A stretch of 64,000 bases of DNA from Lumbricus terrestris (taxonomy: Eukaryota > Annelida > Clitellata > Crassiclitellata > Lumbricidae), in assembly GCA_949752735.1 (NCBI GenBank), contig OX457047.1, positions 40,750,498 to 40,814,497 on the forward strand. Reading direction: 5' to 3'. The notes beneath the pieces were generated by a model. The model searched no databases. It saw only the letters and a list, made by a program, of their open reading frames with translations, and was not told the origin of the DNA. Below, piece by piece: positions 48,481 through 59,360 of this stretch. A program made the position numbers and the translations under genes. Within the stretch, counting starts at the first letter, position 1. The number at the start of each line of letters is the position of its first letter.

Positions 48481-48565
48481 GGGTTGGTTCCGTGTGCTTT
48501 TTTCCTCCGCCCGCACACACTCTGCCTCCTCCGCTTTGTGTCGGCTGCTGCTCCAAGCGAGACCC

Positions 48566-48579
48566 GTTGCCATGGAAAC
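48566..48579. promoter_or_regulatory. RFX X-box motif
   Basis: GTTGCCATGGAAAC fits the RFX consensus of two half-sites with 2-bp spacing. It lies in a CpG-containing, repeat-free island inside the 23-kb intron. Confidence 0.4.
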
Positions 48580-48599
48580 CCGCGCGAATAAGAGACTAT

Positions 48600-48929
48600 A
48601 AAATATATCGTTATATATACACATATATATATATATATATAAATATATATACATATATATATATGTATTTATATATAAACAAATATTCAACACACAATAA
48701 TCATGTGCACAAAGTACATTATATGAAATAAATATTTACCTATATAATATTCGAGTCAACTTGGACAGTAATCATAATTATGAGCACACATACATAAGTT
48801 ATGCTTAATATACAATGTTAGAGTATAATATACGTGACTTTGTATACAAGACCACAGCGCTGCGTAAGAGACCAGATACCGATGCTTATAAGACATTATA
48901 CGATATACATATATTTATATACATATATT

Positions 48930-48962
<33 letters not shown>

Positions 48963-48970
48963 GAAATTTT
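48600..48970. repeat. (TA)n blocks
   Basis: TATATACATATATA at 48605-48680 and 48900-48965, with AT-rich mixed sequence between. Confidence 0.85.
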
Positions 48971-49074
48971 TTATAAACATCGAGGAGTATGTAATGACAG
49001 GTATTGGATACGTTCTACTCATATATAACTTACATATATGCATCGCATACATAAATCCATGCATGTACGTACGT

Positions 49075-49375
49075 ACGCACATACATACATAGGCTACATA
49101 CATACATACATGCATGCATGCATACATACATACATACATACATACATACATACATACATACATACATACATACATACATACATACATACATACATACATA
49201 CATACATACATACATACATACATACATACATACACACATACATGCATACATACATACATACATACATACATACATACATACATACATACATACATACATA
49301 CATACATACATACATACATACAAACATACATACACACATACATGCATACATACATACATACATCTGTTCATCTGT
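49075..49375. repeat. (CATA)n array with duplicated block
   Basis: CATA repeat. The interruption ACACACATACATGCATACA occurs at about 49232 and 49331, marking an internal duplication of about 100 bp. Confidence 0.97.
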
Positions 49376-49479
49376 ATATACACGTGCAATGCCGTGCATG
49401 TGAGTTTATATGCATTGAGACGATGCATGGAAAGTCGTTTGTCGAATTGATTTTGACTACGAAAATGAACGACAATCAA

Positions 49480-50014
<535 letters not shown>

Positions 50015-50284
50015 CACACACGCAGAGGGACATATAGAGAGGGGAGAGGGAATTGTTTTTACCTCTGCAAATCTGGCTCTACATGAATGCATCGTAGTCG
50101 TTCAGTTGCCATGGGAGACGAGGAAGATACTGCAGCTGATGGCATCATGAATGCCACGTGAACAATCGAAAGGCGTTGAGCAGCGGGAAGACTATATACT
50201 CCAATTATAGGCCTATTATAGGTATAGAATCTATAGATATACGCTGGAAGCGCATTTAATGGAAACGGTTTTTAATGAATGTGG

Positions 50285-50285
50285 G

Positions 50286-50316
<31 letters not shown>

Positions 50317-50324
50317 GCGCGTGC

Positions 50325-50360
<36 letters not shown>

Positions 50361-50429
50361 GTATATCTTAAATTATAAAACAGAAAGTTTGCCCTTCCAG
50401 ATGTGTGTGTGTGTGTGTGTGTGTGTGTG

Positions 50430-50495
<66 letters not shown>
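50285..50495. repeat. (TA)n and (GT)n arrays
   Basis: TA at 50285-50312 and 50328-50357; GT at 50402-50495. Confidence 0.96.
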
Positions 50496-50496
<1 letters not shown>

Positions 50497-50659
50497 GACT
50501 CTTCGTAACAAAATAGGCTCGGAAATTAAACAGCGTCAGTTTAACAAAATATTTGCAATTGATTCTTACCCAAATTATAAGGCCAACGCAACTATTTTCA
50601 GCTTTTAATTCAATTCAAAACCAGAGTTATTAGAGTTCTAAGACAGATTTCATCAATCA

Positions 50660-50887
50660 CCGCTCAAGCCCGGCTTTAGTAGAGCCTACAGGCCGCATGA
50701 CGTCATACCCGCCCAGTAATAATTTCCGTAGCGCCCCGCAGGGGCAGGTCACGTTTGGCTTTTTCGGGAAGCGGGGTGGGATGGAGGGTTGGCGAAAACC
50801 CGAAAATTTACCGGTCAACGATGGGTACCACAGTGGAGTAGTGTTTAAAATCGTAAATTTCCCGGCGAAGTCGGGTACAAAAGCTAG

Positions 50888-50905
<18 letters not shown>
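50660..50905 (+). mobile_element. Helitron-like 3' end (tentative)
   Basis: The sequence ends with a short hairpin, CCCGGCGAAGTCGGG, a short spacer, and CTAG before T (about 50863-50891). A hairpin followed by CTRR at an A/T insertion point is the 3' signature of Helitrons. The 5' end is not identified. Confidence 0.35.
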
Positions 50906-50919
<14 letters not shown>

Positions 50920-51249
50920 AAACGGAACACATGTAGGCAATACAATAATGGAGATAATAATATTATATATTTGCTCAATCGAGTTGTACATTTTAATTTA
51001 TATATCAGGGCTCTAATGAATTTTTAGACCTTCCATTCCCTCTCCTCCGTTCTTCCGATACTCCATGGTAAACATTTCCAGTCGGACGACAACGAAATGA
51101 ACATTTAGAACTACAGTTTCAACAGCACATGATAATATGCTTTCACATCAGTTGCACAAACTCGTGTCGAACTGTTGTACACTTTAAAAACGCTGTTGCA
51201 ATAACGATATTATTATTATAATTATGCCTGAAATTATTTTATGTTGCAG
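50906..51249. other. AT-rich intron end
   Basis: Mixed sequence leading to the acceptor TTTTATGTTGCAG|GG (51249). Confidence 0.6.
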
Positions 51250-53366
51250 GGATCTCGCGCGGCGACGGTTGGCCGGACGGGATCGGTCTCCTCCTCGATG
51301 GCCGGGGCATTAGGTCCTTCCTTCTCTTCCTCATCCTCATCCTCCTCTTCTTCTTCAGAAACAATCGATTCCCTCGCATGCCCTCCGCAGACCCACAGAT
51401 CAAAGAAATCGCCGACCGCCGCCAACTGCAAGAAACGCCGCCAACAACAAAGACCGAACGATTGCGCCACGAAACGACCGATTAATGCAAGCGACGAGAT
51501 CACGCACGGACCCGAGATCTCGCGCGCCGACGAGATCTCGATCGTCGGCTGCCCCCGCGAGATCTCGAGTGGCGGCGGAGGCGGCTGTGACGTCGCCATC
51601 TTCGGTGTTGTCCTGTGCCCCGAAACGGAAGCGGATATTAGACGACAGGCAACTGTGAGTGGTGGTGGTGGTGGTGGTGGTGGTGGTGGTGACGACGATG
51701 TGGGTGGACGTGACGTCATTGGTGGTCGTGACGTCGTGGGTGGTCGTGATGTTTTGGGTGGTCGTGACGTCGTGGGTGGTCGTGACGTCGTGGGTGGTCG
51801 TGACGTCATTGGTGGTCGTGACGTCGTGGGTGGTCGTGACGTCATGGGTGGTCGTGACGTCGCGGGTGGTCGTGACGTCGCGGTTGGCGACGACTTTGAC
51901 GACGACGCGACGATATCGAACGACGGCAGCGTTTTCCAGCGTCTGTCGTTCGCCAGGGACACCGGATGTGCGATGAAGGAGACGACGGGCTGCGAACTGT
52001 TCGACGACAGAGAATCCCGGCACGGTTTGCCGATAGCAGCCAACTCCTCCCCATCGTCATCATCATCTTCATCCTCCTCATCCTCATCGTCGTTTGGATC
52101 CTCTCCCTCCTCTTCTTCATCGTCATCCTCCTCCTCATCGGCGTCCCCCTCCTCGGTGGACACTGCAACGCCGGCGGCGGCTGCGATGGACGTCGATTGC
52201 CGTGGCTACATGATAGGCGCCCAGATCGACCTACGTCGTCGTGTGCTCGTGAAGGCAGAGGAGGAGGAGGAGAAGGGAGGAGCGAGCGATCGATACGGGA
52301 TCGGTTCCTGTGATGGGGGAGGCGGTGTTGGAGGAGAGAGGGGAGAGAGGGGCGGACGGACGCGGGATGAGAACGAAGGGAATCGAGTGGACGTCAGCCT
52401 GGCACCGTTGACGCTGCTCTGTGGCGGCGGGGGAATGAGGGTGGATGGGGGCGGTGACGGTGGTGGTGGTGGAAGAGGCGAAACGGGATTTGGGAATTGG
52501 AGAGGGTTGGGGAACGGGGATGCGAGAAGAAGAAGATGGGAGGGGAGTATTGATGGTGGAGAGTGTGGAGGGGTCGTTGATGATGCGGCGGTGGTCGTCG
52601 TTGAAAGAGCCGACGAGAAAGCGTGTCGTTCGTTTTGGTCTGCTGGGAGGGGAATGGGAAGGGGTGGAGGCGGGGAGACGGAGGGGGTTGTGGGAAGAAG
52701 TGGGGAGATGGGGTTTAGCGGGTGCTTTGTCGATGGCAGCAGTGGTGGTGGTGGTGGTGGTGGTGGTGGTGGTGGTGGTGGTGGACACGTCGTCAATGAT
52801 AAGCAGTTGGTCTTCGATGCTGGGTTGAGGCGAAGTCAATTGGTTCCCGAAGTGAAGTTAAGGCAGAGCCAACTGGTTCCAGAAGTGGGGTCAAAACAAG
52901 GACAATTGGTTCCAGAAGTAGGAGCAGTTCAAAGTCAGTTGGTTCCGGAATTAAAGAAGCAGAAGCAGAACCAGTTGGAACTGATGAAGTTCCATTTCGT
53001 TCCAGAGATGAAGCCGAGGCAGAGCCAGAAACCAACTTCAGAAGTGGAATCGAAGCAGAATGAACTGGCTCTTGAATCGGGATCGAATCAAAGCCAATTA
53101 GATTCAAACGTTGAGTTGAAACCGAGTCATGCCATTAGGCTGGCTATGGATGGATCGTTGTCCAAAGGCAGCGAGACAAGTCTCCCAACCATTCAGCAAC
53201 CAGTCTCAGCATGGTCCAAGGAATCTGTCTGTTCTGGGACGAACTCCAATGATGCGGATAAGAGTCAAAGAACTCCGTTGGAAATCGGGAGCTGTCCTTT
53301 CCAGAAATATCATTCCCCTAAAGATCGCACCTGCGCAAATACAGAGGGCAAACCCTTACCACCAGG
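51250..53366 (+). CDS. Second exon of the SAND gene: low-complexity region with repeats
   Basis: Open for 705 codons from the acceptor TTGCAG (51248-51249), phase 0, which matches the phase-0 donor at 28219. The end is CCAGG|GTAAGA (donor 53367), phase 2. In order: Ser-rich start; basic KKRRQQQRPN; ten copies of a GGRDV hexapeptide (about residues 154-213); a Ser-rich block; Gly-rich blocks including a poly-Gly run near residue 500; four QLVPEV-type repeats (about 524-580); and SGTNSND near the end, echoing the octapeptides of the first exon. An earlier donor (ACT|GTGAGT, 51655, phase 0) could end the exon before the GGRDV repeats. No known domain. Coding status rests on the open length, phase fit and shared repeat flavour. 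Confidence 0.6.
51709..51890. repeat. 18-bp tandem repeat, ten units, each with a CRE-like core
   Basis: Unit GGTCGTGACGTCGTGGGT. Nine of ten units keep TGACGTC and three have the full TGACGTCA. In the + frame each unit encodes GGRDV plus one variable residue. Confidence 0.93.
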
Positions 53367-53399
53367 GTAAGATTTTGTTCTGTTGCTATATTACACTAC

Positions 53400-53794
53400 C
53401 ATAAATCACCTAAATCTGTTGCTCAAGATGTGCTTCATGTAAACCCCTGTGTCTGACTTCCTCTGGAACGAGGTAATTGAGGAGAAATTGGGGAGAAGGA
53501 GAGGGAAAGGAACTGGAAGAAGAAAGAAGGAAAGAAAAGAACTAGGACTAAGAAGGATGAGAAAAACAAGAAAGACAAATGAGATAAGTATTATCATTAT
53601 AGGACATAAACTAACGGAGTATATTGAAGTAAAAATTCACAGGGACATTAGTATGGGACCGTATGCAAACCGTATGCCATAGCGTCGCATGTAATAGATA
53701 ACAACTGCCATAATTTATAAGCCCATATGAAAAGCCACACAATAGGTAAGTTCATGTATTGTATACATAGTTATATAACGGTACCCATATATAC
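53400..53794. other. Intronic, purine-rich segment
   Basis: A GAAGAAGAAAGA-type segment keeps a 77-codon basic frame open (53449-53682). No splice signals or domain support it as an exon. Confidence 0.4.
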
Positions 53795-53865
53795 CGCCTC
53801 TCAGTCGGCTTCCTGAAGAGTCTCTATATAAAATTTATAAATTCTTGAAATGGATGAATAGAGTA
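53795..53865 (+). mobile_element. SINE/L2-type 3' tail
   Basis: CCTGAAGAGTCTCTATATAAA followed by GAAATGGATGAATAG resembles the tails at 4035, 6575 and 58917. Confidence 0.4.
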
Positions 53866-54079
53866 TTATAAGATGACGATGATCACAATCTTTTTGCTTC
53901 TGTTTTTCTGAAGCAGGAGTGTGCTGCAAGATTCTTTGGACGGCCATTCGTGCGTGAAATCAAATGACGTCATGACTAAGATCGAGTCATGTGGTACGAA
54001 GTCTGAGTTTCCAACAGAAGTCTCAACTAATGGTAATATATAACAAATGGTAATTATATAACATGGATAGAGTAAGTGA

Positions 54080-54335
54080 CCTCGCTTCTGCATGCGCTGG
54101 CAATGCCATGGGGCTGTTACAGTAGTCGAGGGCCTACGCTGACGTCGCTGAGCATACAGAGTGCCCTCACCTCATTTGAGTTTATATCATACGGGAAAAT
54201 GACGTGTGCAGTAACTGCGCCACTGGTTGCACTCTGCCAGTGCCAGTCCCAAGCCTGGATAAAGGAGTAGGGCGTCGCTAATGGTTTTGTTACCACACAG
54301 TGACGTTAAACTGCAAATACCACCACCACGTGTGC
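54080..54335 (+). mobile_element. Possible non-LTR retrotransposon 3' fragment
   Basis: CCAGTCCCAAGCCTGGATAAA followed by AGGAGTAGGGCGTCG near 54245-54275 recalls a block common in 3' regions of animal non-LTR elements. No coding part remains. 53866-54079 is AT-rich with nothing seen. Confidence 0.3.
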
Positions 54336-54339
54336 AGTG

Positions 54340-54362
54340 CAGACAGGTATATATATATATAT

Positions 54363-54394
<32 letters not shown>

Positions 54395-54396
54395 AA
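54340..54396. repeat. (TA)n
   Basis: TATATA with a TACATGTA break. 54397-54640 is mixed AT-rich sequence. Confidence 0.9.
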
Positions 54397-54639
54397 GCAA
54401 CTATAGCGTGTACTCACAGATAATTTTTCTGCTATATTATACAGCCCTGATCATTTTGATAGTATACATACAATGCAATGCAATGCATACCCAAATCTGA
54501 AGTTACGTTGATCAGAAGCTTGCGGGCAAATTGGTCACGTATAATTATTATTATGGTAAGATGAGGTATACGTCAATGTAATATAATTATGTATATACGA
54601 CTATTATACGTAGCAGATAATTAATTTATCTAGACACCT

Positions 54640-56883
54640 TTTTGCAAATTTCTGCTACCATATATAAACGATACAATGTAAATTCATCTGATTTGTCAGA
54701 TGGGTCTAAACTTGAAAATGTAGTTTCGGCAGCTTTCTATGTACCATCCATGAACTCTCATAATGTTTTTAGAATAGCAGATAACTCCTCAATTTATTCT
54801 GCTGAATTAACAGCCATAATTGAAGCGACAAAATGGATTATCCAAAATGAAAATATAAATGAAAATGCAAATAAGTATATTATATAATTATACTGATTCA
54901 TTAAGTGTAGCCACATCTATAAAAGAAAATAAGTCTTGTTCCCGAATTAATTTATTTCTTGAATTTTTAGATTATGTTAATAAACTTAAAAATATTAGTA
55001 TAGTCATAGCATGGATCCCTAGCCATATTGGATTATCTGGAAATGAAATGGCAGATACCCTTGCAAAGAATGGGCAAGAACTAATGGAAATTAATTCAAC
55101 AAATTATCTAGAATTAAAGGAAATCTATTCCTTAATAAGAAAATATGCTGTTGGTTTATGGCAAATTGAATATGATACTGAACGGAAAGGGCGATTTTAT
55201 AAATCTATTCAGCCTTTGGTAACAACTGATATAAAATTCATGGACTCCATCAGGAAAAGAGAAGTTCAAATCACCCGACTTAGGATGGGGCATGTCCTTA
55301 ATAACACTTGGCTGAAGGTGTTGGCAGTGGCGGCGCCAGGGGGGCTGGAGGGGGCTAAGCCCCCCTAGATGCGGCTCAGCCCCCCCCAAAACAAAATGCG
55401 GAAAAGGTCTATAACGGCTTATTTCGTAATAAGAAAACTAGACAATGATCAATGGCATCAAAATCTACTTTGAGAAAGAAGTTAGCGACTTCATTTCTTG
55501 GCCTCAGTCTATGAAAACGGGTGACAAGTTTGCACCCTTACCTTTTGACCATACAACGGAACAGGGTTGTCGAAATTGTCGAAGAAACAACATGGCTCTT
55601 AGACACCTCGTTTCAGATTGAAACCGTTTTATAAGTATTAGACGTATAGAAATAACGAAATCGAATCCATCCATTATTGTGATGCCTTTTTATTGTAAAA
55701 TTTCTGAGTATTTATACTGTGTTGGACACCTTTTATTGTGATAACTTGGATCTCGAGTCTGTGTCCATGGTTGACTTTTTATACGATAGTACTGAATTGC
55801 ACACCATTTTATTGTAAGATTTCTGAATATTAATACTGTGTTAGACACCTTTTATTGTGACAACTTGGATCCCGAGACTGTGTCCATGGTTGACTTTTTA
55901 TACGATAATACTGAATTGCACACCATTGTTTTGTGGAATTTCTGAATAATAATACGGTGTTGGACACCTCTTTTTGTGATAACTTGGAACTCTAGTCAAC
56001 GTGGTTTTTGAGTGCTTGCATATCGGTATATCAAAGACAATAGGGACTTTACATTACCTCACTGCCTGCACCACATAGCTACTCGGGCAGCTATATGTTC
56101 ACACGCACTGTATATAATGCATTGCCTTTCGGCTCAGATGACTGAAATTCTGGGTATCGATGGATCCGATTTGACCAGGGTCTATGACAACAGAGGCCGT
56201 TACCCTGGACAGAAATTTGCTCGGCATATTACAGCATTTAAGAGCTTTTTTCTTTTGAAGTTTTAGAATTTTAATTCGGGGTATGGTACGGCGCTGGCAC
56301 GGCATAGACTTGACGCGGACGCGTTTGAGGACCTCCCATTCTCTTTTGCTACCCTAGTTGGACACCTCTGTTTATGATAATTCGGAACTCAATTTAGGTT
56401 TGCGGCCGGATACACTAAAAATCAAAAACCTCAACAATTGCTGACTTCGTTTAAATAACCCACTCAATCTCAAACTACATCTTGCAATGGAATATTTATT
56501 TGGAGCGCGTTTGTGCCAGTGCACAATTTCTTGTAAAACCCTTCGCACGATTGCAATATGACCGCCCTGGGAAGAAAATGTTCTAGTTGCGTCTCTGGGA
56601 GGGAGGAAGGCTTGGGGCTTCAGCCCCCCCAAACCTGAAATCCTGGCGCCGCCACTGGGTGTTGGGTAAAAGTACAACAGACCTGTGTTCTAAATGCCAA
56701 TTGCCTGAAACAACTGAGCATTTGCTGCTTGCGTGTATAAAGAATGACATATCAACCTTAATACTTAAAAAATGTGAAGAGAAAAAAGTGGAATGCACTG
56801 TTAAAAATATATTGTCTATTCCAGGTATTTATCTTGAAGCTTTTGATATCCTTATGACTATAACTAATAGAAGAATTATATGA
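54640..56883 (+). pseudogene. Non-LTR retrotransposon C-terminal part (RNase H and Cys motif), split by a hAT element
   Basis: Encodes the end of an I/Jockey-group type polyprotein. The RNase H domain shows the catalytic acidic set: D in LSDGSK (54699), E in IYSAELTAI (54800), D in NYTDSLSV (54890), and the closing WIPSHIGLSGNEMAD (55012-55056). A frameshift near 54885 separates the second and third motifs. After TRLRMGHVL (55273), coding is interrupted by the hAT element (55325-56657) and resumes in the same frame at 56666 with a C-x2-C-x4-ETTEHLLLAC motif, ending at TGA 56881-56883. The reverse transcriptase is absent, so this is a 5'-truncated copy. Confidence 0.85.
55317..56665. mobile_element. 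hAT element (1333 bp) inserted in the retrotransposon
   Basis: The element is 55325-56657. Exact GGTGTTGG duplications flank it (55317-55324, 56658-56665). The ends are inverted: CAGTGGCGGCGCCAG and CTGGCGCCGCCACTG. Inside, a unit of about 127 bp (TTGGACACCTTTTATTGTGA and CATGGTTGACTTTTTATACG) is repeated about three times (55680-55995). No transposase frame is left. Confidence 0.95.
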
Positions 56884-57660
56884 GTAGTGTTAATTAAGCA
56901 TAATATCTGAAAATACAATCTGCTAGAACAATGTATCAGCTTTACGTTATTAATGGTCACTATTGTTAGTTGTGATTGATAAAGTGAAACAGTCTTACCA
57001 TTGTTTTGAATAATGTTCCTGGAAATAGATTAATAACTGGCTTATTTGCAATGTGAAATGTATTTGAATTATAATTTTAGCTAGTTTGATTCATTTTAGT
57101 ATTGAGCAAAGATAAACTTAATGTTTAATCAGATTTATAATTTCATTGGATTTGCCTCTATCGTGTTTATTGTTTGTTTGTTTGGGTTTTTTGTGCTGTT
57201 TTTTTTAGTGTGGGGTTGTTTGTTTTTCCCCCAAATAATTCTGTAATAGATGAAACAGACATTGAAAAATTTTGCTCTTGCTATTATTGTTCAATGTTCA
57301 TGTCTCTAAATGATGGATGAATACTTTGATTTTTATTTTAATGTTGAATATCTAATCCGCCAATAATTTCATTGTTGGTCAATGAATGTTCAAAATTGCT
57401 TGTAAACATGCGATAAATATTTGATGTTAATCTAATTAAGTAACCTAGATGCTGTATTATGTGATCATCATGAAATGTGCAAATGTATAATAATATTGCC
57501 ATCAAACTTCGGAAAAAGGAAACGAAAACAGAGAGAAAAAGGACAAAAACTGCTGAACAGTTGAACAAAAGTGAATAGACATACGTTAAAATCTTTAAAG
57601 ACGTCAACAGCCTTTGTAGCTATAAGATGTCGTTAAACTGCTGATTAATAAAATAAATTC
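56884..57660 (+). other. AT-rich sequence, probable retrotransposon 3' UTR then intron
   Basis: Poly-T/GTTTGTTTG sequence near 57166-57230 is typical of such 3' UTRs. The end of the element is not defined and no gene is seen. Confidence 0.4.
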
Positions 57661-57834
57661 GTCTGATACAACGGGCTATACCTGCAAAGGAAATAATTAT
57701 ACAATACGGTAGCATTTGATACAATACAATGCAAATCTCTTTGATGCAATGCAGTGCAATAGAGCTGCAATTGAAGCAACATAATCCTACAGCAGTTGAT
57801 ACACTACAACGCAACTGTATTTGATAAAATACAA
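57661..57834. repeat. Loose GATACAATACAATGCAA repeat
   Basis: Units of about 30-35 bp with TTGATACAATACAACGCAA recur about four times. Confidence 0.6.
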
Positions 57835-57945
57835 CACAACTTATATAGCGCCAGCATATACAAACCAAATAGACGGATTGTCCGACCATCTCCCCCGACG
57901 CCTTTCATCGGGGAAACGAGACTCGAACTGGATGAATGCAGATTG
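57835..57945 (-). mobile_element. SINE-like copy, minus strand
   Basis: The reverse complement reads B-box-like AGTTCGAGTCTCG, a GC-rich hairpin CCCCGATGAAAGGCGTCGGGG, and GGCGCTATATAAG. The order matches the 28.23-28.44 kb copy. 57946-58075 continues as a GC-rich island with no defined gene. Confidence 0.45.
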
Positions 57946-58136
57946 GCTCGCCAGAGGGAGACGGCGTCGACTGAGAACGAGACGACGGGGTCAGCTGAGG
58001 TCAAGGGACTGCGGCGCCACCAAGCGGACGACGACGACGGCGGCTATCTAATTAGATTTGGAGAGCAGTAATTGCGCTAAATTGGAGCATCGCGAGAAAG
58101 ACCAATTAAACGAAACCATCGAGTCCTCTGCGATAT

Positions 58137-58137
<1 letters not shown>

Positions 58138-58194
<57 letters not shown>

Positions 58195-58433
58195 CCTCGA
58201 TATATATATGTATATATGTAAATATATATATATTCATTATATTCATTGATGCATACACATTATAATATATTGGTGCATGTATTGCACATGCATGGTTAGA
58301 TATGTATACAACTATACATGCATATCATATTTTAGGACGCAACGCAACGCGTTCTGCACAAATGTGTCTCTATCTATATGCTTAAGCCACTGAACCTATA
58401 CAATGTATAGATTGCATCATACATTATTATAGG

Positions 58434-58476
<43 letters not shown>

Positions 58477-58480
58477 CAAT
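58138..58480. repeat. (TA)n blocks
   Basis: TA at 58140-58187 and 58437-58472 with AT-rich mixed sequence between. 58481-58916 has no gene that I can support. Confidence 0.92.
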
Positions 58481-58916
58481 TATATATAATTTATGTATAT
58501 ACAATAATTATACATCTGCATTTATGTATGTATGCATGTACATCAAGATATCAGCGCGATTCATGTTTGCCAAAAAATCATGAAAACAGTCGATTGGCAG
58601 AGAAAGTAGAGTCTCTCTCTCTCGTGACTTGAGAATTTCTTCTGCAGAGAGGACACCGAAATATTAATTTCCCTTGAAAAATGGCAACAATCATAAAAAA
58701 TTCTCATCATAAAACGTTTCTCATATAACTCTTGAAGCGTTTGGTGAAAACAAAACTCATCAACAAAGGTGCCTGGGCATGAACAGGTGTACACGTGTCA
58801 AAGAACAATGAAACTCTATCCTACAATATTATTATACAACACGACACAACACAATAGAATTGTGGTTGCAAACTTAAACAGCGCATGTATGTACACTGTA
58901 CAAGCGACCATGCAGG

Positions 58917-59012
58917 CGATTGAAGTATTTCAGTTTAACGCCCCTGAGTAGTTTATCTGAAGAGGTGCTATATAAATACTAGAATGAATGAATGAATGAA
59001 TGAATGAACGAC
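58917..59012 (+). mobile_element. SINE/L2-type 3' tail with (GAAT)n
   Basis: CTGAAGAGGTGCTATATAAAT followed by ACTAGAATGAATGAATGAATG. It is the best preserved of the four tails. Confidence 0.55.
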
Positions 59013-59049
59013 GTTGTGTGATAGCAAAGATCATTAGCGTCGTCCTCTG

Positions 59050-59180
59050 TACATAGGCTATATGTACATATATGTACAGATATGTATACATATGTATATA
59101 CATATATATACATATATGTATATATATGTATATACAAATTATACATATATTATATATATATATTTTTATATATATCGGAA
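59050..59180. repeat. TATGTA/(TA)n low complexity
   Basis: TATGTACATATATG repeat ending 180 bases before the third large exon. Confidence 0.88.
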
Positions 59181-59360
59181 TCGTCAGAGAAGCGTTGAAA
59201 TATCAGATTGAAAGATGCAGCGACACGATGTGTGTATCGTCGAAGTGGAGATGGAGTCGCATTGAACACAAACGGAAGATGGCGAGATAGTCTGCTGCCT
59301 CGAGAGTCGGGTTGCGGAGGCAGGACTTCTATAATACTACAACAGGTCTTTTATTTGCAG

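Noticed and set aside
51400..52839. Several minus-strand frames opposite the 51-53 kb exon
   Set aside because: They mirror the GGRDV, poly-Ser and poly-Gly repeats. Phase and splice signals favour the + strand.
53449..53682. 77-codon basic frame after the second SAND exon
   Set aside because: Purine-rich low complexity, without acceptor or donor. The GTAAGA donor at 53367 places it in the intron.
56012..56266. 84-codon frame inside the hAT element
   Set aside because: No similarity to transposase motifs that I can see, and no neighbouring exon. Probably chance.
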